64,000 nucleotides of DNA from Deltaproteobacteria bacterium (GTDB lineage: Bacteria; Desulfobacterota; Desulfobacteria; Desulfobacterales; B30-G6): NCBI GenBank assembly GCA_022340465.1, contig JAJDNW010000056.1:1-64000 (forward strand), read 5' to 3'. Each line of letters starts with the position of its first letter. The first letter of the stretch is position 1. The notes below the pieces were generated by a model. The model saw nothing but the letters and a program-made list of their open reading frames with translations. It was not told the origin of the DNA and ran no database searches. Below are positions 1 through 10,451 of this stretch, piece after piece. The translations under genes and the position numbers were made by a program.

Positions 1-498
1 GTCAGCTTCAGCACCATCTACAGCCATTATGGCAGCAAGGAGCGGCTTCTTTTCGCGTTCGTCGACGTCTGGCTCGGGAAGCTCACGGACAGAATCGTGG
101 ACCACCTTAAAGGCATCGAGGATCTTAAAGAAAAGATGAGAAAGGTTCTCTGGCTCCAACTCGATTACTACGAGCGCCATCCCGGTTTAGGGAGAATCCT
201 TTTCATGACGGTTCCCATGAAAACATGGATGGCGGATGAAAGCTTCCGTCAGAAAAAGATGATCAATCTGTATCTGGACGTGCTCAAAGAAGGCCAGCGA
301 TCGAGAGTCCTGAACCCGAACGTGCGGGCCGGTGTCCTGCTCGATTTCATGCTGGGGCTTGTTCAACGGTCCTTTTTTATGTGGGTGTCGCGCGGACAGA
401 GGGAAAGCCTGGCTGGGCAGTCCAACGTTCTTTTTGAAATGGTCTGGCGGGCCATTTCAAATCCCGACAACCGGGAGACTGCAACCGCCGCAGCATGA
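1..498 (+). CDS. TetR-family transcriptional regulator, 3' part
   Basis: The reading frame is open from the first base, so the start lies upstream of the window. The first codons read [17 protein letters not shown], which matches the recognition helix and following residues of a TetR-type helix-turn-helix. The remaining roughly 145 residues are helical, as expected for the ligand-binding and dimerisation domain of this family. The gene ends 82 bp before the methylmalonyl-CoA mutase start and is co-directional with it, so it may regulate that cluster (inference; no ligand can be read from the sequence). Confidence 0.85.
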   Translation, partial: VSFSTIYSHYGSKERLLFAFVDVWLGKLTDRIVDHLKGIEDLKEKMRKVLWLQLDYYERHPGLGRILFMTVPMKTWMADESFRQKKMINLYLDVLKEGQRSRVLNPNVRAGVLLDFMLGLVQRSFFMWVSRGQRESLAGQSNVLFEMVWRAISNPDNRETATAAA

Positions 499-580
499 GT
501 CATACACCCCCGGAGCGAAGGCGGGGTACGAATTACGGCCTAATTTGGGTATTGCAAAATCAAAGCATAAGGAGCTGGAG

Positions 581-2710
581 ATGACAGAACTTTCGAACAA
601 ACAGAAATGGGACGATTTAGCAACCAAGCAGCTCAGGGGCAAACCCCTGGAGTCGCTTAACTGGGAAACCCCTGAGGGGATAAACGTAAAGCCGCTCTAC
701 ACCGCTGAGGATCTTGAAAAAATGGAGCATCTCGGATCCCTGCCGGGGTTTGCACCCTATGTGCGCGGCCCCATGGCTACCATGTACGCCGGCCGGCCGT
801 GGACCATTCGCCAGTACGCCGGTTTTTCCACGGCCAAGGACTCCAATGCCTTTTACCGGCGCAACCTAGCCGCCGGCCAGAAAGGGCTTTCGGTGGCCTT
901 TGACCTGGCAACGCACCGGGGATACGATTCGGACCATCCACGGGTGGTGGGCGACATCGGCAAAGCCGGTGTGGCTATCGATTCGGTTGAGGACATGAAA
1001 ATTCTGTTCGACCAGATTCCCCTGGATCAGATGTCGGTATCCATGACCATGAATGGCGCGGTTCTGCCCATCCTGGCAGGCTACATCGTGGCGGCCGAGG
1101 AGCAGGGGGTCAAACAGGAGCAGCTGGCCGGAACGATCCAGAACGACATTCTCAAGGAGTACCTCACGCGCAATACCTACATTTACCCGCCCGAGCCCTC
1201 CATGCGCATTGTTTCGGATATCATCGGATACTGTTCGCAACACATGCCCAAGTACAACACGGTCAGCATCAGCGGGTACCACATGATGGAGGCGGGCGCC
1301 AATTCCGTTTTGCAGACGGCGTTTACCCTGGCTGACGGGCTCGAGTATGTCAAGGCTGCTTTGGCAGCCGGGTTGGACATCGATACGTTCGCGCCGCGCC
1401 TTTCCTTCTTTTTCGGTGTGGGGATGAATTTTTTCATGGAGATTGCCATGCTGCGTGCCGCCCGTTTCCTGTGGCACGAGTTGATCAGCCCCTTCAACCC
1501 CAAGAACCCCAAGTCGACCATGCTGCGCACCCATGTGCAGACATCGGGCTGGAGCCTGACGGAGCAGGATCCCTACAACAACATCATCCGCACGACCCTG
1601 GAAGCGCTGGCCGCAGCCCTGGGGGGGACGCAGTCTCTGCACACCAATTCGTTCGACGAGGCCGTGGGCTTGCCTACCGATTTTTCGGCCAGGATCGCCA
1701 GAAATACCCAGATTATCATTCAGGAAGAGTCCCAGGTTTGCCATGTGGTGGATCCCCTGGGCGGTTCCTACTATATCGAAGCCTTGACAGACGGCATCAT
1801 CCGCGAGTCACGCAAGATCATCAAGGAAGTGGAGGAGATGGGAGGCATGGCCAAAGCCATCGAAACCGGCATGCCCAAGATGCGCATCGAAGAGTCTGCC
1901 GCCAAAAAGCAGGCCAGAATCGATCAGGGACTGGACGTGATCGTGGGGGTCAATAAATATAAAATCGAGGAGGAGCCCCTGGATGACGTTCTCGAGGTGT
2001 CCGATACGGTGCGTAACGAGCAGGTACAGCGCCTGAACGAGATCAAGGCCGCAAGGGACGCGGCTGCCGTCGAAAAGGCACTGTCCGATCTCACCCGGGC
2101 GGCGGAGTCGGGGGCGAATCTTCTGGAAGCCTGCATCCCGGCGGTACGGGCACGGGCCACCGTGGGCGAGATATCCGATGCCATGGAAAAGACCTTTGGC
2201 CGCTTTGTGGCGACGACACAGTGTATATCAGGGGTGTATGCCGCCGAATACGGCGACAGCGAGGTGTTTGCCTCGGTGCGCAAGCGGACGGATGCGTTTC
2301 TCGAAAAGGAGGGCAGGCGCCCCCGCATTCTGGTCACCAAGATGGGGCAGGATGGGCATGACCGCGGCATCAAGGTGATTGCCACCGCTTTTGCCGACCT
2401 CGGGTTCGACGTGGACATAAGCCCCATGTTTCAGACACCCGCGGAGGCAGCCCGGATGGCCGTGGAGAACGATGTGCATGTGGTGGGGGCTTCGAGCCTG
2501 GCGGCCGGACACAAGACCCTGGTGCCTCAGCTGGTGGAACAACTGAAAAAAGAGGGCGGTGAAGACATTCTGGTCGTGGTGGGGGGCGTCATTCCGCCCG
2601 GCGACTATCAATTTCTTTATGACAGCGGGGCGGTCGGCGTGTTCGGGCCCGGGACCGTGGTGACGGATTCCGCCAACCAGATCCTCAACGCCCTGGAAAA
2701 ACAGACATGA
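581..2710 (+). CDS. methylmalonyl-CoA mutase, single-chain catalytic subunit
   Basis: This enzyme interconverts (R)-methylmalonyl-CoA and succinyl-CoA using adenosylcobalamin, linking propionate and succinate metabolism. The protein is 709 aa. It has the N-terminal substrate-binding barrel ([18 protein letters not shown] near residue 105) and a C-terminal B12-binding domain with the DGHDRG motif, whose His593 should be the cobalt ligand. The start is chosen at 581 because AGGAGCTGGAG lies just before it; the frame is open further upstream into the TetR gene. The length fits the homodimeric type, and no small subunit gene is nearby. The stop overlaps the meaB start (ATGA). Confidence 0.96.
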   Translation: MTELSNKQKWDDLATKQLRGKPLESLNWETPEGINVKPLYTAEDLEKMEHLGSLPGFAPYVRGPMATMYAGRPWTIRQYAGFSTAKDSNAFYRRNLAAGQKGLSVAFDLATHRGYDSDHPRVVGDIGKAGVAIDSVEDMKILFDQIPLDQMSVSMTMNGAVLPILAGYIVAAEEQGVKQEQLAGTIQNDILKEYLTRNTYIYPPEPSMRIVSDIIGYCSQHMPKYNTVSISGYHMMEAGANSVLQTAFTLADGLEYVKAALAAGLDIDTFAPRLSFFFGVGMNFFMEIAMLRAARFLWHELISPFNPKNPKSTMLRTHVQTSGWSLTEQDPYNNIIRTTLEALAAALGGTQSLHTNSFDEAVGLPTDFSARIARNTQIIIQEESQVCHVVDPLGGSYYIEALTDGIIRESRKIIKEVEEMGGMAKAIETGMPKMRIEESAAKKQARIDQGLDVIVGVNKYKIEEEPLDDVLEVSDTVRNEQVQRLNEIKAARDAAAVEKALSDLTRAAESGANLLEACIPAVRARATVGEISDAMEKTFGRFVATTQCISGVYAAEYGDSEVFASVRKRTDAFLEKEGRRPRILVTKMGQDGHDRGIKVIATAFADLGFDVDISPMFQTPAEAARMAVENDVHVVGASSLAAGHKTLVPQLVEQLKKEGGEDILVVVGGVIPPGDYQFLYDSGAVGVFGPGTVVTDSANQILNALEKQT

Positions 2711-3696
2711 CCCTGAAAGACGAACCATATTACGTTCAGGGGGTTTTGGGCGGCGACAAGCGCGTCGTCGCCAAGACCATCACCCTGATAGAAAGCTCCC
2801 TGAGCAGCCACCAGAAGGTTGCGCGCCGCGTCATCAACCGGCTGCTGCCGGAAACCGGCAAGGCCGTCCGACTGGGAATCAGCGGTGTGCCCGGCGCGGG
2901 GAAAAGCACGTTTATCGAAAGCCTGGGCACCATGCTGGTGGAAAAAGGGCACAAGGTGGCGGTGCTGGCGGTCGACCCGAGCAGCAAAAGAAGCGGCGGC
3001 AGCGTCCTGGCGGACAAAACCCGCATGGAAAAGCTTTCGGTGGCTGACGGCGCCTTTATACGGCCGTCGCCGTCCGGTGGCACCCTTGGAGGCGTGGCCA
3101 GAAAAACGCGTGAAACCATGCTGGTGTGCGAGGCGGCCGGATACGATGTGATGATCGTCGAAACCGTTGGTGTGGGCCAGTCGGAAACGACGGTGGCTTC
3201 CATGGTGGATTTTTTTCTCCTGCTGATGATTGCCGGCGCCGGAGACGAACTGCAGGGGATCAAAAAGGGGGTGTTGGAGGTGGCCGATGCCATCGCCGTC
3301 AACAAGGCGGACGGGGACAATGTCAAGAATGCCGAAAGGGCCCGCAGGCAGTACGAGAACGCCCTGCATTACCTGACGCCCGCGTCTCCCATATGGAAGA
3401 CCGAGGTATTGACTTGCAGCTCGCTGGAAGCCGATAATGCCAGCGTCCGCCGGATATGGGACACCGTGCTCGAGCACCGCCGGCGCTATGTGGAGAGCGG
3501 TGCCCTGGTCAGTAAACGCCGGCAGCAGGCCCTCGACTGGATGTGGTCGCTGTTGGAAGAGGGGCTCAAAGACCGTTTTTTCAGCAATCCGAAAATAGCC
3601 GCCAGATTGCCACAGATTGTCAGAAGCGTTGAAAACGGAGAAACCGCGCCAACGGTCGCGGCCGATGAGCTGCTTTTTTCCCTTGACATTCAATAG
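2707..3696 (+). CDS. meaB: MeaB/ArgK-type GTPase, methylmalonyl-CoA mutase chaperone
   Basis: This G3E-related P-loop GTPase loads and protects the adenosylcobalamin cofactor of methylmalonyl-CoA mutase. The Walker A motif GVPGAGKST is at residues 60-68, followed by [14 protein letters not shown] and the VNKADGDN guanine-specificity region, all typical of MeaB. The length of 329 aa is normal. Its ATG overlaps the mutase TGA by four bases, so the two are translationally coupled, and this context fixes the mutase as its client. Confidence 0.95.
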   Translation: MTLKDEPYYVQGVLGGDKRVVAKTITLIESSLSSHQKVARRVINRLLPETGKAVRLGISGVPGAGKSTFIESLGTMLVEKGHKVAVLAVDPSSKRSGGSVLADKTRMEKLSVADGAFIRPSPSGGTLGGVARKTRETMLVCEAAGYDVMIVETVGVGQSETTVASMVDFFLLLMIAGAGDELQGIKKGVLEVADAIAVNKADGDNVKNAERARRQYENALHYLTPASPIWKTEVLTCSSLEADNASVRRIWDTVLEHRRRYVESGALVSKRRQQALDWMWSLLEEGLKDRFFSNPKIAARLPQIVRSVENGETAPTVAADELLFSLDIQ

Positions 3697-3806
3697 GCAC
3701 TTTAGGATTATTTTTGTTTGGCTAAATGCTGGTGGCTCGAACCACAAAGACACAACGTGCACAGAGGATTCGCATCTTTTTTATCATAACGTGAAAGGAA
3801 AGAACC

Positions 3807-5360
3807 ATGGGTATCGTGGGAGATAAAATCAAGGATCTGAAGGAGCGGGAAAAAAAGATCCGGCAGATGGGCGGTGAAAAGGCTGTCGCCAAGCACAAGG
3901 AGAAAGGCAAGCTCACGGCTCGCGAGCGTCTGAACGTCCTGTTTGACCCGGGCACGTTCAGGGAGATCGACTTGTTTGTCAGCCACCGTTGTGTCAACTT
4001 CGGCATGGAGGCTGTGGAGATTCCTTCCGACGGGGTCGTCACCGGTCATGGCCTGGTTGAAGGCCGGCAGGTATTTGCCTTTGCCCAGGATTTTACCGCA
4101 AGAGCGGGCAGCCTGGGTGAAATGCACGCCAAGAAAATATGCAAGGTCATGGACATGGCGTTGAAAGCAGGGGTGCCGTTTGTCGGTTTGAACGATTCGG
4201 GCGGCGCCCGCATACAGGAAGGCGTGGATGCGCTTTCCGGCTACGGCCAGATTTTTTACCGCAATTCGGTGGCATCCGGTGTCATCCCGCAGGTGTCGGC
4301 CATCATGGGCCCCACCGCCGGCGGGGCCGTGTACTCGCCGGCCATGACCGATTTTATCTTCATGGTCAAGAAGTCCAGTTATATGTTCATCACCGGGCCG
4401 GAAGTCATCAAGTCCGTTACCGGTGAGGAGATCACTTTCGAAGACCTCGGCGGCGCCATGGCGCACAATGAAAAGAGCGGCGTGGCCCAGTTTGCCTGTG
4501 AAAGCGACCAGGACGCCATCGAGAAGATTAAAAAGCTGCTCTCATACCTCCCGTCTAACAACATGGAAGACCCGCCCATTGTCGAAACGGGCGACAGCCC
4601 CAAACGGGTGGATGCGGCCCTGAATGCCATCATCCCGGACAGCCCCAATCAGTCCTACGACATCAAGGATGTTATCCGTTCCATCGTTGACGGCGGCGAA
4701 TTTTTCGAGCCGCACGAACATTTTGCACGCAATATTGTCACCGGTTTCGCCCGTTTGAACGGACGCAGCATCGGCATCATCGCCAACCAGCCCAAAGAAC
4801 TGGCCGGGTGTTTGGACATCAATGCTTCGGACAAGGCGACGCGTTTCATTCGTTTCTGCGACGCGTTCAATGTGCCCATGCTGACCATCGCCGATGTACC
4901 CGGTTACCTTCCGGGCAGCGACCAGGAGTGGGGCGGCATCATCCGGCACGGCGCCAAGCTGCTGTGGTGCTATTCGGAGGCAACCGTCCCCAAACTTCTC
5001 CTGGTCACACGCAAGGATTATGGCGGCAGCTATCTGGCCATGTGCGCCAAAGATCTTGGGGCAGACATGGCCTTTGCATGGCCCACGGCGGAAATAGCCG
5101 TTATGGGCGCCTCCGGCGCCGCAAACATCATTCACCGCAAGGAGATAAAAGCCGCGGACGACCCGAAGGCCAAACGGGAGGAGAAAATCGAAGAATACAA
5201 TGAGCTGTTTTCGAATCCTTACTGTGCAGCCAGCAGGGGGTATATCGACGCCGTTCTGGTACCCAGCGAAACCCGCCCGCGCCTTATCGAAGCGCTCGAA
5301 ATTATGTGCGGGAAGCGTGAAATCAGGCCGCCGAAAAAGCACGGCAACATTCCCGTCTAA
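3807..5360 (+). CDS. acyl-CoA carboxylase/transcarboxylase beta subunit (12S type)
   Basis: This 517-aa carboxyltransferase belongs to the PccB/MmdA family, which moves CO2 between biotin and propionyl-CoA/methylmalonyl-CoA. It shows the two crotonase-fold halves, with NDSGGARIQEGVDALSGYG and GPTAGGAVYSPA forming oxyanion-hole regions in the N-half and YGGSYLAMCAKDLGAD in the C-half. The start follows GAAAGGAAAGAACC. It could act as a propionyl-CoA carboxylase beta subunit, a methylmalonyl-CoA decarboxylase alpha subunit or the 12S subunit of transcarboxylase. The nearby 5S-like biotin fusion and the absence of a biotin carboxylase gene favour transcarboxylase (inference). Confidence 0.93.
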   Translation: MGIVGDKIKDLKEREKKIRQMGGEKAVAKHKEKGKLTARERLNVLFDPGTFREIDLFVSHRCVNFGMEAVEIPSDGVVTGHGLVEGRQVFAFAQDFTARAGSLGEMHAKKICKVMDMALKAGVPFVGLNDSGGARIQEGVDALSGYGQIFYRNSVASGVIPQVSAIMGPTAGGAVYSPAMTDFIFMVKKSSYMFITGPEVIKSVTGEEITFEDLGGAMAHNEKSGVAQFACESDQDAIEKIKKLLSYLPSNNMEDPPIVETGDSPKRVDAALNAIIPDSPNQSYDIKDVIRSIVDGGEFFEPHEHFARNIVTGFARLNGRSIGIIANQPKELAGCLDINASDKATRFIRFCDAFNVPMLTIADVPGYLPGSDQEWGGIIRHGAKLLWCYSEATVPKLLLVTRKDYGGSYLAMCAKDLGADMAFAWPTAEIAVMGASGAANIIHRKEIKAADDPKAKREEKIEEYNELFSNPYCAASRGYIDAVLVPSETRPRLIEALEIMCGKREIRPPKKHGNIPV

Positions 5361-5511
5361 TATCGCCACGGAACGAAATTAGTAAACGCGGCTTCCGTCT
5401 TTGCTCTTCAAGCTACGCCGGACAAGCCGCCGCAATGATCGCAAGCGGGATCAGCGCCCCTGACGATCGATACGTAAAAGAGGGAAATCCACCAAGTGAA
5501 GAGGTTTATCG

Positions 5512-5730
5512 ATGAAAGATAAAAGCAAATTAGCGGCTATAGCGGGGGTCATGGCCTACATTCAGGCGGAAGAGGAGGCCGCGTGTCTCGCGGCCGCGCA
5601 GGTGCCGGCCGCTGCCCAGGTCAAGCCACCCCCGGCACCGGTAAAACTGTGGGGCATCAGCGGACGCCAGGCCCAGATGCAGTTTCGCAGCCTGATGCAG
5701 GCCAAAGCTTTTCACGGCTTCAAGCACTGA
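5512..5730 (+). CDS. 72-aa small protein between carboxyltransferase genes
   Basis: A short ORF preceded by GAAGAGGT at good spacing. The N-terminus (MKDKSKLAAIAGVMAYIQAE) is a charged amphipathic helix, followed by an Ala/Pro-rich linker, then WGISGRQAQMQFRSLMQAKA near the C-terminus. This helix-linker-conserved-tail layout resembles the delta/epsilon assembly subunits of biotin-dependent decarboxylases, but no confident homology can be claimed. There is no membrane segment, unlike most OadG/MmdD proteins. Its position between the 12S-like and 5S-like genes suggests a structural partner of that complex. Confidence 0.75.
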   Translation: MKDKSKLAAIAGVMAYIQAEEEAACLAAAQVPAAAQVKPPPAPVKLWGISGRQAQMQFRSLMQAKAFHGFKH

Positions 5731-5762
5731 TGGGAGACATTCAGGTTTTTACATATAAAATG

Positions 5763-5806
5763 GCGGCGCAGCCGCGTATTATAAAATCGTTGAACGACGA
5801 TTTTAT
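5763..5806 (+). promoter_or_regulatory. tandem hairpins just upstream of the biotin-carboxyltransferase start
   Basis: Two adjacent hairpins. One has arms GCGGC/GCCGC at 5763-5775. The other has perfect 10-bp arms ATAAAATCGT (5781-5790) and ACGATTTTAT (5797-5806) around a 6-nt loop. They end a few bases before the AAAGAGGAG ribosome binding site of the next gene. There is no T-run, so they are not a standard terminator; an mRNA-stability or translation-control role is inferred. Confidence 0.45.
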
Positions 5807-5826
5807 CGTAAAGAGGAGACCGTAAA

Positions 5827-7860
5827 ATGAGTGATCACGATCAAGTCAAGATGAGGGCCATGGAATACGACGCAGATCGCCCCAAGGCGGAAAATCCGGT
5901 ACTGGTGGAGGATCTGACGTTGCGCGACGGCCACCAGTCTCTGTTTGCCACACGCGGTAGAACCGAGGACATGATCCCCGTTGCGGAGATGATGGATGAG
6001 ATCGGCTTCTGGGCCGTAGAAACATGGGGTGGTGCCACCTTCGACACCATGCACCGCTTTCTCAATGAGGATCCCTGGGAAAGAATCAGGACGTTGAAAC
6101 GGTATATGAAGAAGACGCCGTTTTCCATGCTGCTGCGGGCCCAGAACCTGGTGGGCTACCGGAATTACGCAGACGATGTGGCCGAAGCATTCGTTGAACG
6201 GGCCGCGGCCAACGGTATGGACATCTTCAGAACCTTTGACGCCCTGAACGACTACCGCAATTTCGAAACGGTGGTGCCGGTGATCAAGAAGTGCGGCAAG
6301 CACTTTCAGGGATGCATCTGCTACACCATGACCGAACCGCGCATGGGCGGAGACGTGTACAATCTGGACTACTACGTCAAAAAGGCCAAGGATCTGGAAG
6401 CCATGGGAGCCGACAGCATCTGTGTCAAGGACATGGCAGGCCTCATCGCACCCTATGACGCTTACGAGATTGTCAAGGCCCTGAAAGCGGCGGTCGATGC
6501 ACCCGTTCATCTGCACAGTCATTTCACCTCGGGCATGTCGCCCATGAGCCATTTGAAAGCTATCGAGGCAGGGGTGGACATCATCGACACCTGTATGACG
6601 CCGTATGCCTACCGCACGTCCCATGCGGCCATCGAACCGCTGGTGATGACGCTTCTGGGAACCAACCGCGACACCGGCTTCGACATAAAGAAGCTGGCCG
6701 CCATCAACGAGGTTTTTGAACGGGACGTGATGCCCAAATACAAGCACCTCCTGGACGACTCCAAGGTTTCAATCGTCGACATCAATGTACTGCTGCACCA
6801 GACGCCTGGCGGCATGCTTTCCAACCTGGTCAATCAGCTGCGCCAGATGGATGCCCTGGATCGCATCGATGAAGTTTACAAGGAACTGCCGCGGGTGCGG
6901 AAGGACCTGGGTCAGGTACCGCTGGTTACGCCGACCAGCCAGATCGTGGGAATCCAGACCGTCAACAACGTGCTTTTTGACGACGAAAACGAACGCTACA
7001 AGATGATTACCGCCCAGGTCAAGGACCTCTGCTACGGTCTCTACGGCAAGACGGCCGTCCCCATCGATCCGGATGTGCAGAAAAAGGCGCTGAAAGGCTA
7101 CGAAAGGGGTGAGACGCCCATCACCTGCCGGCCCGCCGAGGTCCTGGAGCCCGAACTGCCCAAGGCCGAGGAGGATGTCAAGGGGCTGGCCGTGGATCTG
7201 GATGACAAGCTCATCTACGCGCTTTACCCGGTAACCGGAAAGAAATTCCTGAAATGGAAGTACGGCAAGGAGGAGCCCCCTGAAGAGGTCAAACCGAGAA
7301 CGATGGATCAGGTCAAAGCCGAAGACGAACTGATCAAGAAAGCCAAAGCCGGTCTGCTAGTCGAAAAGACGGCCCAGACGGCCCCGGCGAAGAGTGATAA
7401 CCTGCGGACCTTCAACGTTTTCGTGGGGGATGAGTTTTTTGAAGTCGGCGTGGATCCCCAGGGCGAGTCGCCGGTGATCAGCTACCTGCAACAGATGCCT
7501 CAGGCACCCATGGCTCCGGCAGCCCCGGTCCCGGCGGCACCTGCCCCGTCGGCCCCGGCTCCGGCAGCCCCGGCCCCGGCGGCCCCGGCCGATGCAGCGC
7601 CTGCCAAGGAAAAAGCGGCGGCACCTGCCCCCGCAGCGCCTGCAGACGGGACAGCGCTCAAGGCGCCCATGCCCGGCATGATCGTGAAATATGCAAAAGA
7701 GGTGGGCGACACGGTGGATGAAGGCGAAACCGTCGTGGTGCTCGAAGCCATGAAAATGGAAAACGCACTTCCGGCACCGGTTGGCGGCACCATCCAGGCG
7801 ATTAACTACGGCAGCGGAGACTCGGTGGCCAAGGGAGACGTTCTCCTGGTGATCGGTTGA
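5827..7860 (+). CDS. pyruvate/oxaloacetate carboxyltransferase fused to biotin carrier domain (5S-1.3S type)
   Basis: The N-terminal roughly 460 residues are a DRE-TIM carboxyltransferase (LTLRDGHQSLFATR; HLHSHFTSGM metal-binding HxH), like transcarboxylase 5S, PycB or oxaloacetate decarboxylase alpha. An Ala/Pro-rich linker runs from about residue 558 to 608, and a C-terminal biotinyl domain carries EAMKMEN with biotinyl Lys643. The start follows AAAGAGGAGACC. It should transfer carboxyl between pyruvate/oxaloacetate and biotin. Together with the upstream 12S-like gene it could form a methylmalonyl-CoA:pyruvate transcarboxylase. No biotin carboxylase is in the window, so a pyruvate carboxylase role would need one elsewhere. 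Confidence 0.93.
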   Translation: MSDHDQVKMRAMEYDADRPKAENPVLVEDLTLRDGHQSLFATRGRTEDMIPVAEMMDEIGFWAVETWGGATFDTMHRFLNEDPWERIRTLKRYMKKTPFSMLLRAQNLVGYRNYADDVAEAFVERAAANGMDIFRTFDALNDYRNFETVVPVIKKCGKHFQGCICYTMTEPRMGGDVYNLDYYVKKAKDLEAMGADSICVKDMAGLIAPYDAYEIVKALKAAVDAPVHLHSHFTSGMSPMSHLKAIEAGVDIIDTCMTPYAYRTSHAAIEPLVMTLLGTNRDTGFDIKKLAAINEVFERDVMPKYKHLLDDSKVSIVDINVLLHQTPGGMLSNLVNQLRQMDALDRIDEVYKELPRVRKDLGQVPLVTPTSQIVGIQTVNNVLFDDENERYKMITAQVKDLCYGLYGKTAVPIDPDVQKKALKGYERGETPITCRPAEVLEPELPKAEEDVKGLAVDLDDKLIYALYPVTGKKFLKWKYGKEEPPEEVKPRTMDQVKAEDELIKKAKAGLLVEKTAQTAPAKSDNLRTFNVFVGDEFFEVGVDPQGESPVISYLQQMPQAPMAPAAPVPAAPAPSAPAPAAPAPAAPADAAPAKEKAAAPAPAAPADGTALKAPMPGMIVKYAKEVGDTVDEGETVVVLEAMKMENALPAPVGGTIQAINYGSGDSVAKGDVLLVIG

Positions 7861-7883
7861 CCATCGGAGGACTTACAACAAGC

Positions 7884-7897
7884 CCTAATATCGAAAT
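7884..7897. repeat. short dispersed repeat CCTAATATCGAAAT
   Basis: The 14-mer occurs here in the gap before sucC and again, inverted and identical, at 11780-11793. The rest of the 165-bp gap is AT-rich and holds no gene. Confidence 0.4.
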
Positions 7898-8025
7898 ACC
7901 TAAATTCTGAACGAGTCATAAAAAGCGAATGCTGCATTAGCTATTGCGGACATTTGCGCTTTGAAATTGTTTAGGTTTTGGGAAATTAGAAGTGCGTATT
8001 TTTCATAAAAAGGAGTTGCAGGTTA

Positions 8026-9186
8026 ATGAAGATCCATGAATACCAGGCAAAAGAATTGTTTAGAAAGTACGGCGTGCCGGTACCGGAGGGAAGTGTCGCC
8101 TTCAATCCCGGGGAAGCGCTTGCGGCTGCCGAAAAACTCGGCGCTTTTCCCGTGGTAGTCAAAGCGCAGATTCATGCGGGCGGCCGCGGGAAGGGCGGCG
8201 GCGTGAAGCTCGCAGGCAGTGCTGCAGAAGTAACATCGGTTGCCGGCGAGATCATCGGTATGAATCTGGTGACCCATCAGACCGGCCCCGAGGGACGTGA
8301 GGTCAAGAAGGTCCTGGTGGAGCAGGGGCTCACTATCGAAAAGGAGCTGTATTTGAGCATTCTCCCGGACCGGGCCACGGCCATGATGGTCATCATGGCC
8401 AGTGAAGCGGGCGGCATGGACATCGAAGCGGTGGCCGAAGAAACGCCGGAAAAAATCATCAAGGTGTACGTCGATCCGCTGGCGGGCATCAGCCCCTTTC
8501 ACTGCAGGGAGGCGGCCTTCGGTCTCAATCTGCCGGCGGCTGTCGTCAAACCCTTCAGCCAGATGCTGACCAGGCTTTACCATTTGGCGGTGGATTATGA
8601 TTGCTCCCTGGTGGAGATAAATCCCCTGGTGATTACCGCCGAAAAAGCGGTGATCGCCCTGGACGCCAAGGTGAATGTCGATGACAATGCCATGTTCCGC
8701 CACAAGGATATTCTCGCATACCGCGACCTCGACGAAGAGGACCCCCTGGAGATCGAGGCTTCCAAGTACAATCTGAACTACATCAATCTGGACGGGAATG
8801 TCGGCAACATGGTCAACGGCGCGGGGCTTGCCATGGCAACCATGGACATTATCAAGCTCGCCGGCGCGGAGCCGGCCAACTTCCTGGATGTGGGGGGCGG
8901 TGCCAATGCGGAGATGGTTGAAAACGGATTTCGCATCATCCTCAGCGATAAAAATGTCAAGGGAATTCTCATCAATATTTTCGGGGGGATCCTGCGGTGT
9001 GACGTGCTTGCGGAAGGTGTTGTTCAAGCCGCCCGGAAGGCCGGTATCGATGTGCCGGTGGTGGTGCGCATGGAAGGTACCAACGTGGAAGAGGGGCGGC
9101 GGATTCTAGCGGAGTCCGGACTGAACCTTACCACGGCGGTGGACCTGAAGGATGCGGCCGGCAAAGTCGCCGAGATTGTGAGCTAG
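8026..9186 (+). CDS. sucC: succinyl-CoA synthetase, beta subunit
   Basis: This is the 386-aa ATP-grasp subunit of succinate-CoA ligase. It binds nucleotide and, with SucD, interconverts succinyl-CoA and succinate with substrate-level phosphorylation. It shows the family start [39 protein letters not shown] in the ATP-grasp domain, and [13 protein letters not shown] in the C-terminal ligase domain. AAAGGAG lies before the ATG. It follows the mutase/carboxyltransferase genes and handles their succinyl-CoA product. Confidence 0.97.
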   Translation: MKIHEYQAKELFRKYGVPVPEGSVAFNPGEALAAAEKLGAFPVVVKAQIHAGGRGKGGGVKLAGSAAEVTSVAGEIIGMNLVTHQTGPEGREVKKVLVEQGLTIEKELYLSILPDRATAMMVIMASEAGGMDIEAVAEETPEKIIKVYVDPLAGISPFHCREAAFGLNLPAAVVKPFSQMLTRLYHLAVDYDCSLVEINPLVITAEKAVIALDAKVNVDDNAMFRHKDILAYRDLDEEDPLEIEASKYNLNYINLDGNVGNMVNGAGLAMATMDIIKLAGAEPANFLDVGGGANAEMVENGFRIILSDKNVKGILINIFGGILRCDVLAEGVVQAARKAGIDVPVVVRMEGTNVEEGRRILAESGLNLTTAVDLKDAAGKVAEIVS

Positions 9187-9370
9187 TGTTTGGTGTTTGG
9201 AGATTTCTTCGCGGGGTGTGCTGATTCCATCGTTTTTTTGACCCATAATGTCACGCAGACAAAATAAAAATCTTTGTGTCCTCTGTGCCTTTGCGGTGAA
9301 ATTTATAACGAAGCACGCAGCATTTTACAGACAATCCATACACGGAAAAGATTAAAGCGGGAGAAATATA

Positions 9371-10243
9371 GTGAGCATTTTCGTAAATAAGGAAACACGC
9401 CTTCTGGTTCAGGGCATCACGGGTAAAGAGGGACAGTTTCACACGCAGCAGTGCGTGGCCTATGGAACCAAGGTCGTTGCCGGCGTTACGCCGGGCAAGG
9501 GCGGCCAGAAAATGGACGCGGTGCCGGTTTTCAACACGGTGGGCCAGGCAGCTGCCGAAACCGGGGCCAACTGCAGCATGATCTTCGTACCGCCGCCATT
9601 CGCGGCCGATGCCATCATGGAAGCGGCGGATGCGGGCATGGACATAATCGTGGCCATTACCGAAGGCATTCCGGTAATGGACATGATGCGGGTCAAGAAC
9701 TACTTGAAGGGAAAGCCGTCGCGCCTGATCGGACCGAACTGCCCGGGCATTATCACCCCGGGGGAATGCAAGATCGGCATTATGCCGGCGCCGATTCACC
9801 AACCGGGGGGCCCCATCGGTGTGGTCTCCCGCTCCGGAACGCTCACCTACGAAGTCGTTCACCAGCTCACCCGGAAGGGCATTGGGCAAACAACCTGCCT
9901 GGGAATCGGCGGAGACCCGGTGAACGGCACCAATTTCATCGATTGCCTGGACGCGTTTGAAAAGGACGAGGCCACAGAGGGAATCGTCATGGTGGGTGAA
10001 ATCGGAGGCACGGCCGAGGAAGAGGCCGCAGCATTCATCAAAAAGAACCTGACGAAGCCGGTGGTCGGTTTTATCGCCGGTTTGACGGCCCCCCCCGGCC
10101 GACGCATGGGGCACGCGGGGGCCATCATCAGCGGCAAGAGCGGCACGGCTCAGGGCAAACTGGCTGCCATGCGGGAGAGCGGTATCCACATCTGCGAGAA
10201 TTTAGGCACGCTCGGCGAGCTGTGTACAGAAGTGTTTAAATAG
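9371..10243 (+). CDS. sucD: succinyl-CoA synthetase, alpha subunit
   Basis: The 290-aa subunit carries the CoA-binding Rossmann domain and the phosphorylated histidine. The start is GTG at 9371, after [28 protein letters not shown] and [19 protein letters not shown] are diagnostic. The catalytic His is about residue 248 in [18 protein letters not shown]. It is separated from sucC by a 184-bp gap with no gene but is co-directional. It makes the functional enzyme with SucC. Confidence 0.97.
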   Translation: MSIFVNKETRLLVQGITGKEGQFHTQQCVAYGTKVVAGVTPGKGGQKMDAVPVFNTVGQAAAETGANCSMIFVPPPFAADAIMEAADAGMDIIVAITEGIPVMDMMRVKNYLKGKPSRLIGPNCPGIITPGECKIGIMPAPIHQPGGPIGVVSRSGTLTYEVVHQLTRKGIGQTTCLGIGGDPVNGTNFIDCLDAFEKDEATEGIVMVGEIGGTAEEEAAAFIKKNLTKPVVGFIAGLTAPPGRRMGHAGAIISGKSGTAQGKLAAMRESGIHICENLGTLGELCTEVFK

Positions 10244-10451
10244 AATTGTTTTAGTCACTTTCGTGTTTTCGTGATAAATGATCTTTATCTTTTCCGCTTT
10301 ATCCGGGTTGGGTGTTAAGGGGACTATTTGCCTAAGGCTGAATGCGCATGCCCTGACACGTAAAATCTAAAACCTAAAACGGCGATGCCTGTAATTGCTA
10401 TCATTGGATTAAAGGTTCATTCCGGCCGTCCAAGAAAAGGACTTTGTAGGT

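Noticed and set aside
499-580. Cobalamin riboswitch before the B12-dependent mutase
   Set aside because: The gap is only 82 bp and shows no B12-box-like sequence.
866-1744. 292-aa minus-strand frame inside the mutase gene
   Set aside because: High-GC antisense shadow of a well-conserved enzyme.
2617-3762. 381-aa minus-strand frame opposite meaB
   Set aside because: It is a shadow of meaB and the mutase end; the encoded sequence has no domain and the plus-strand product is clear.
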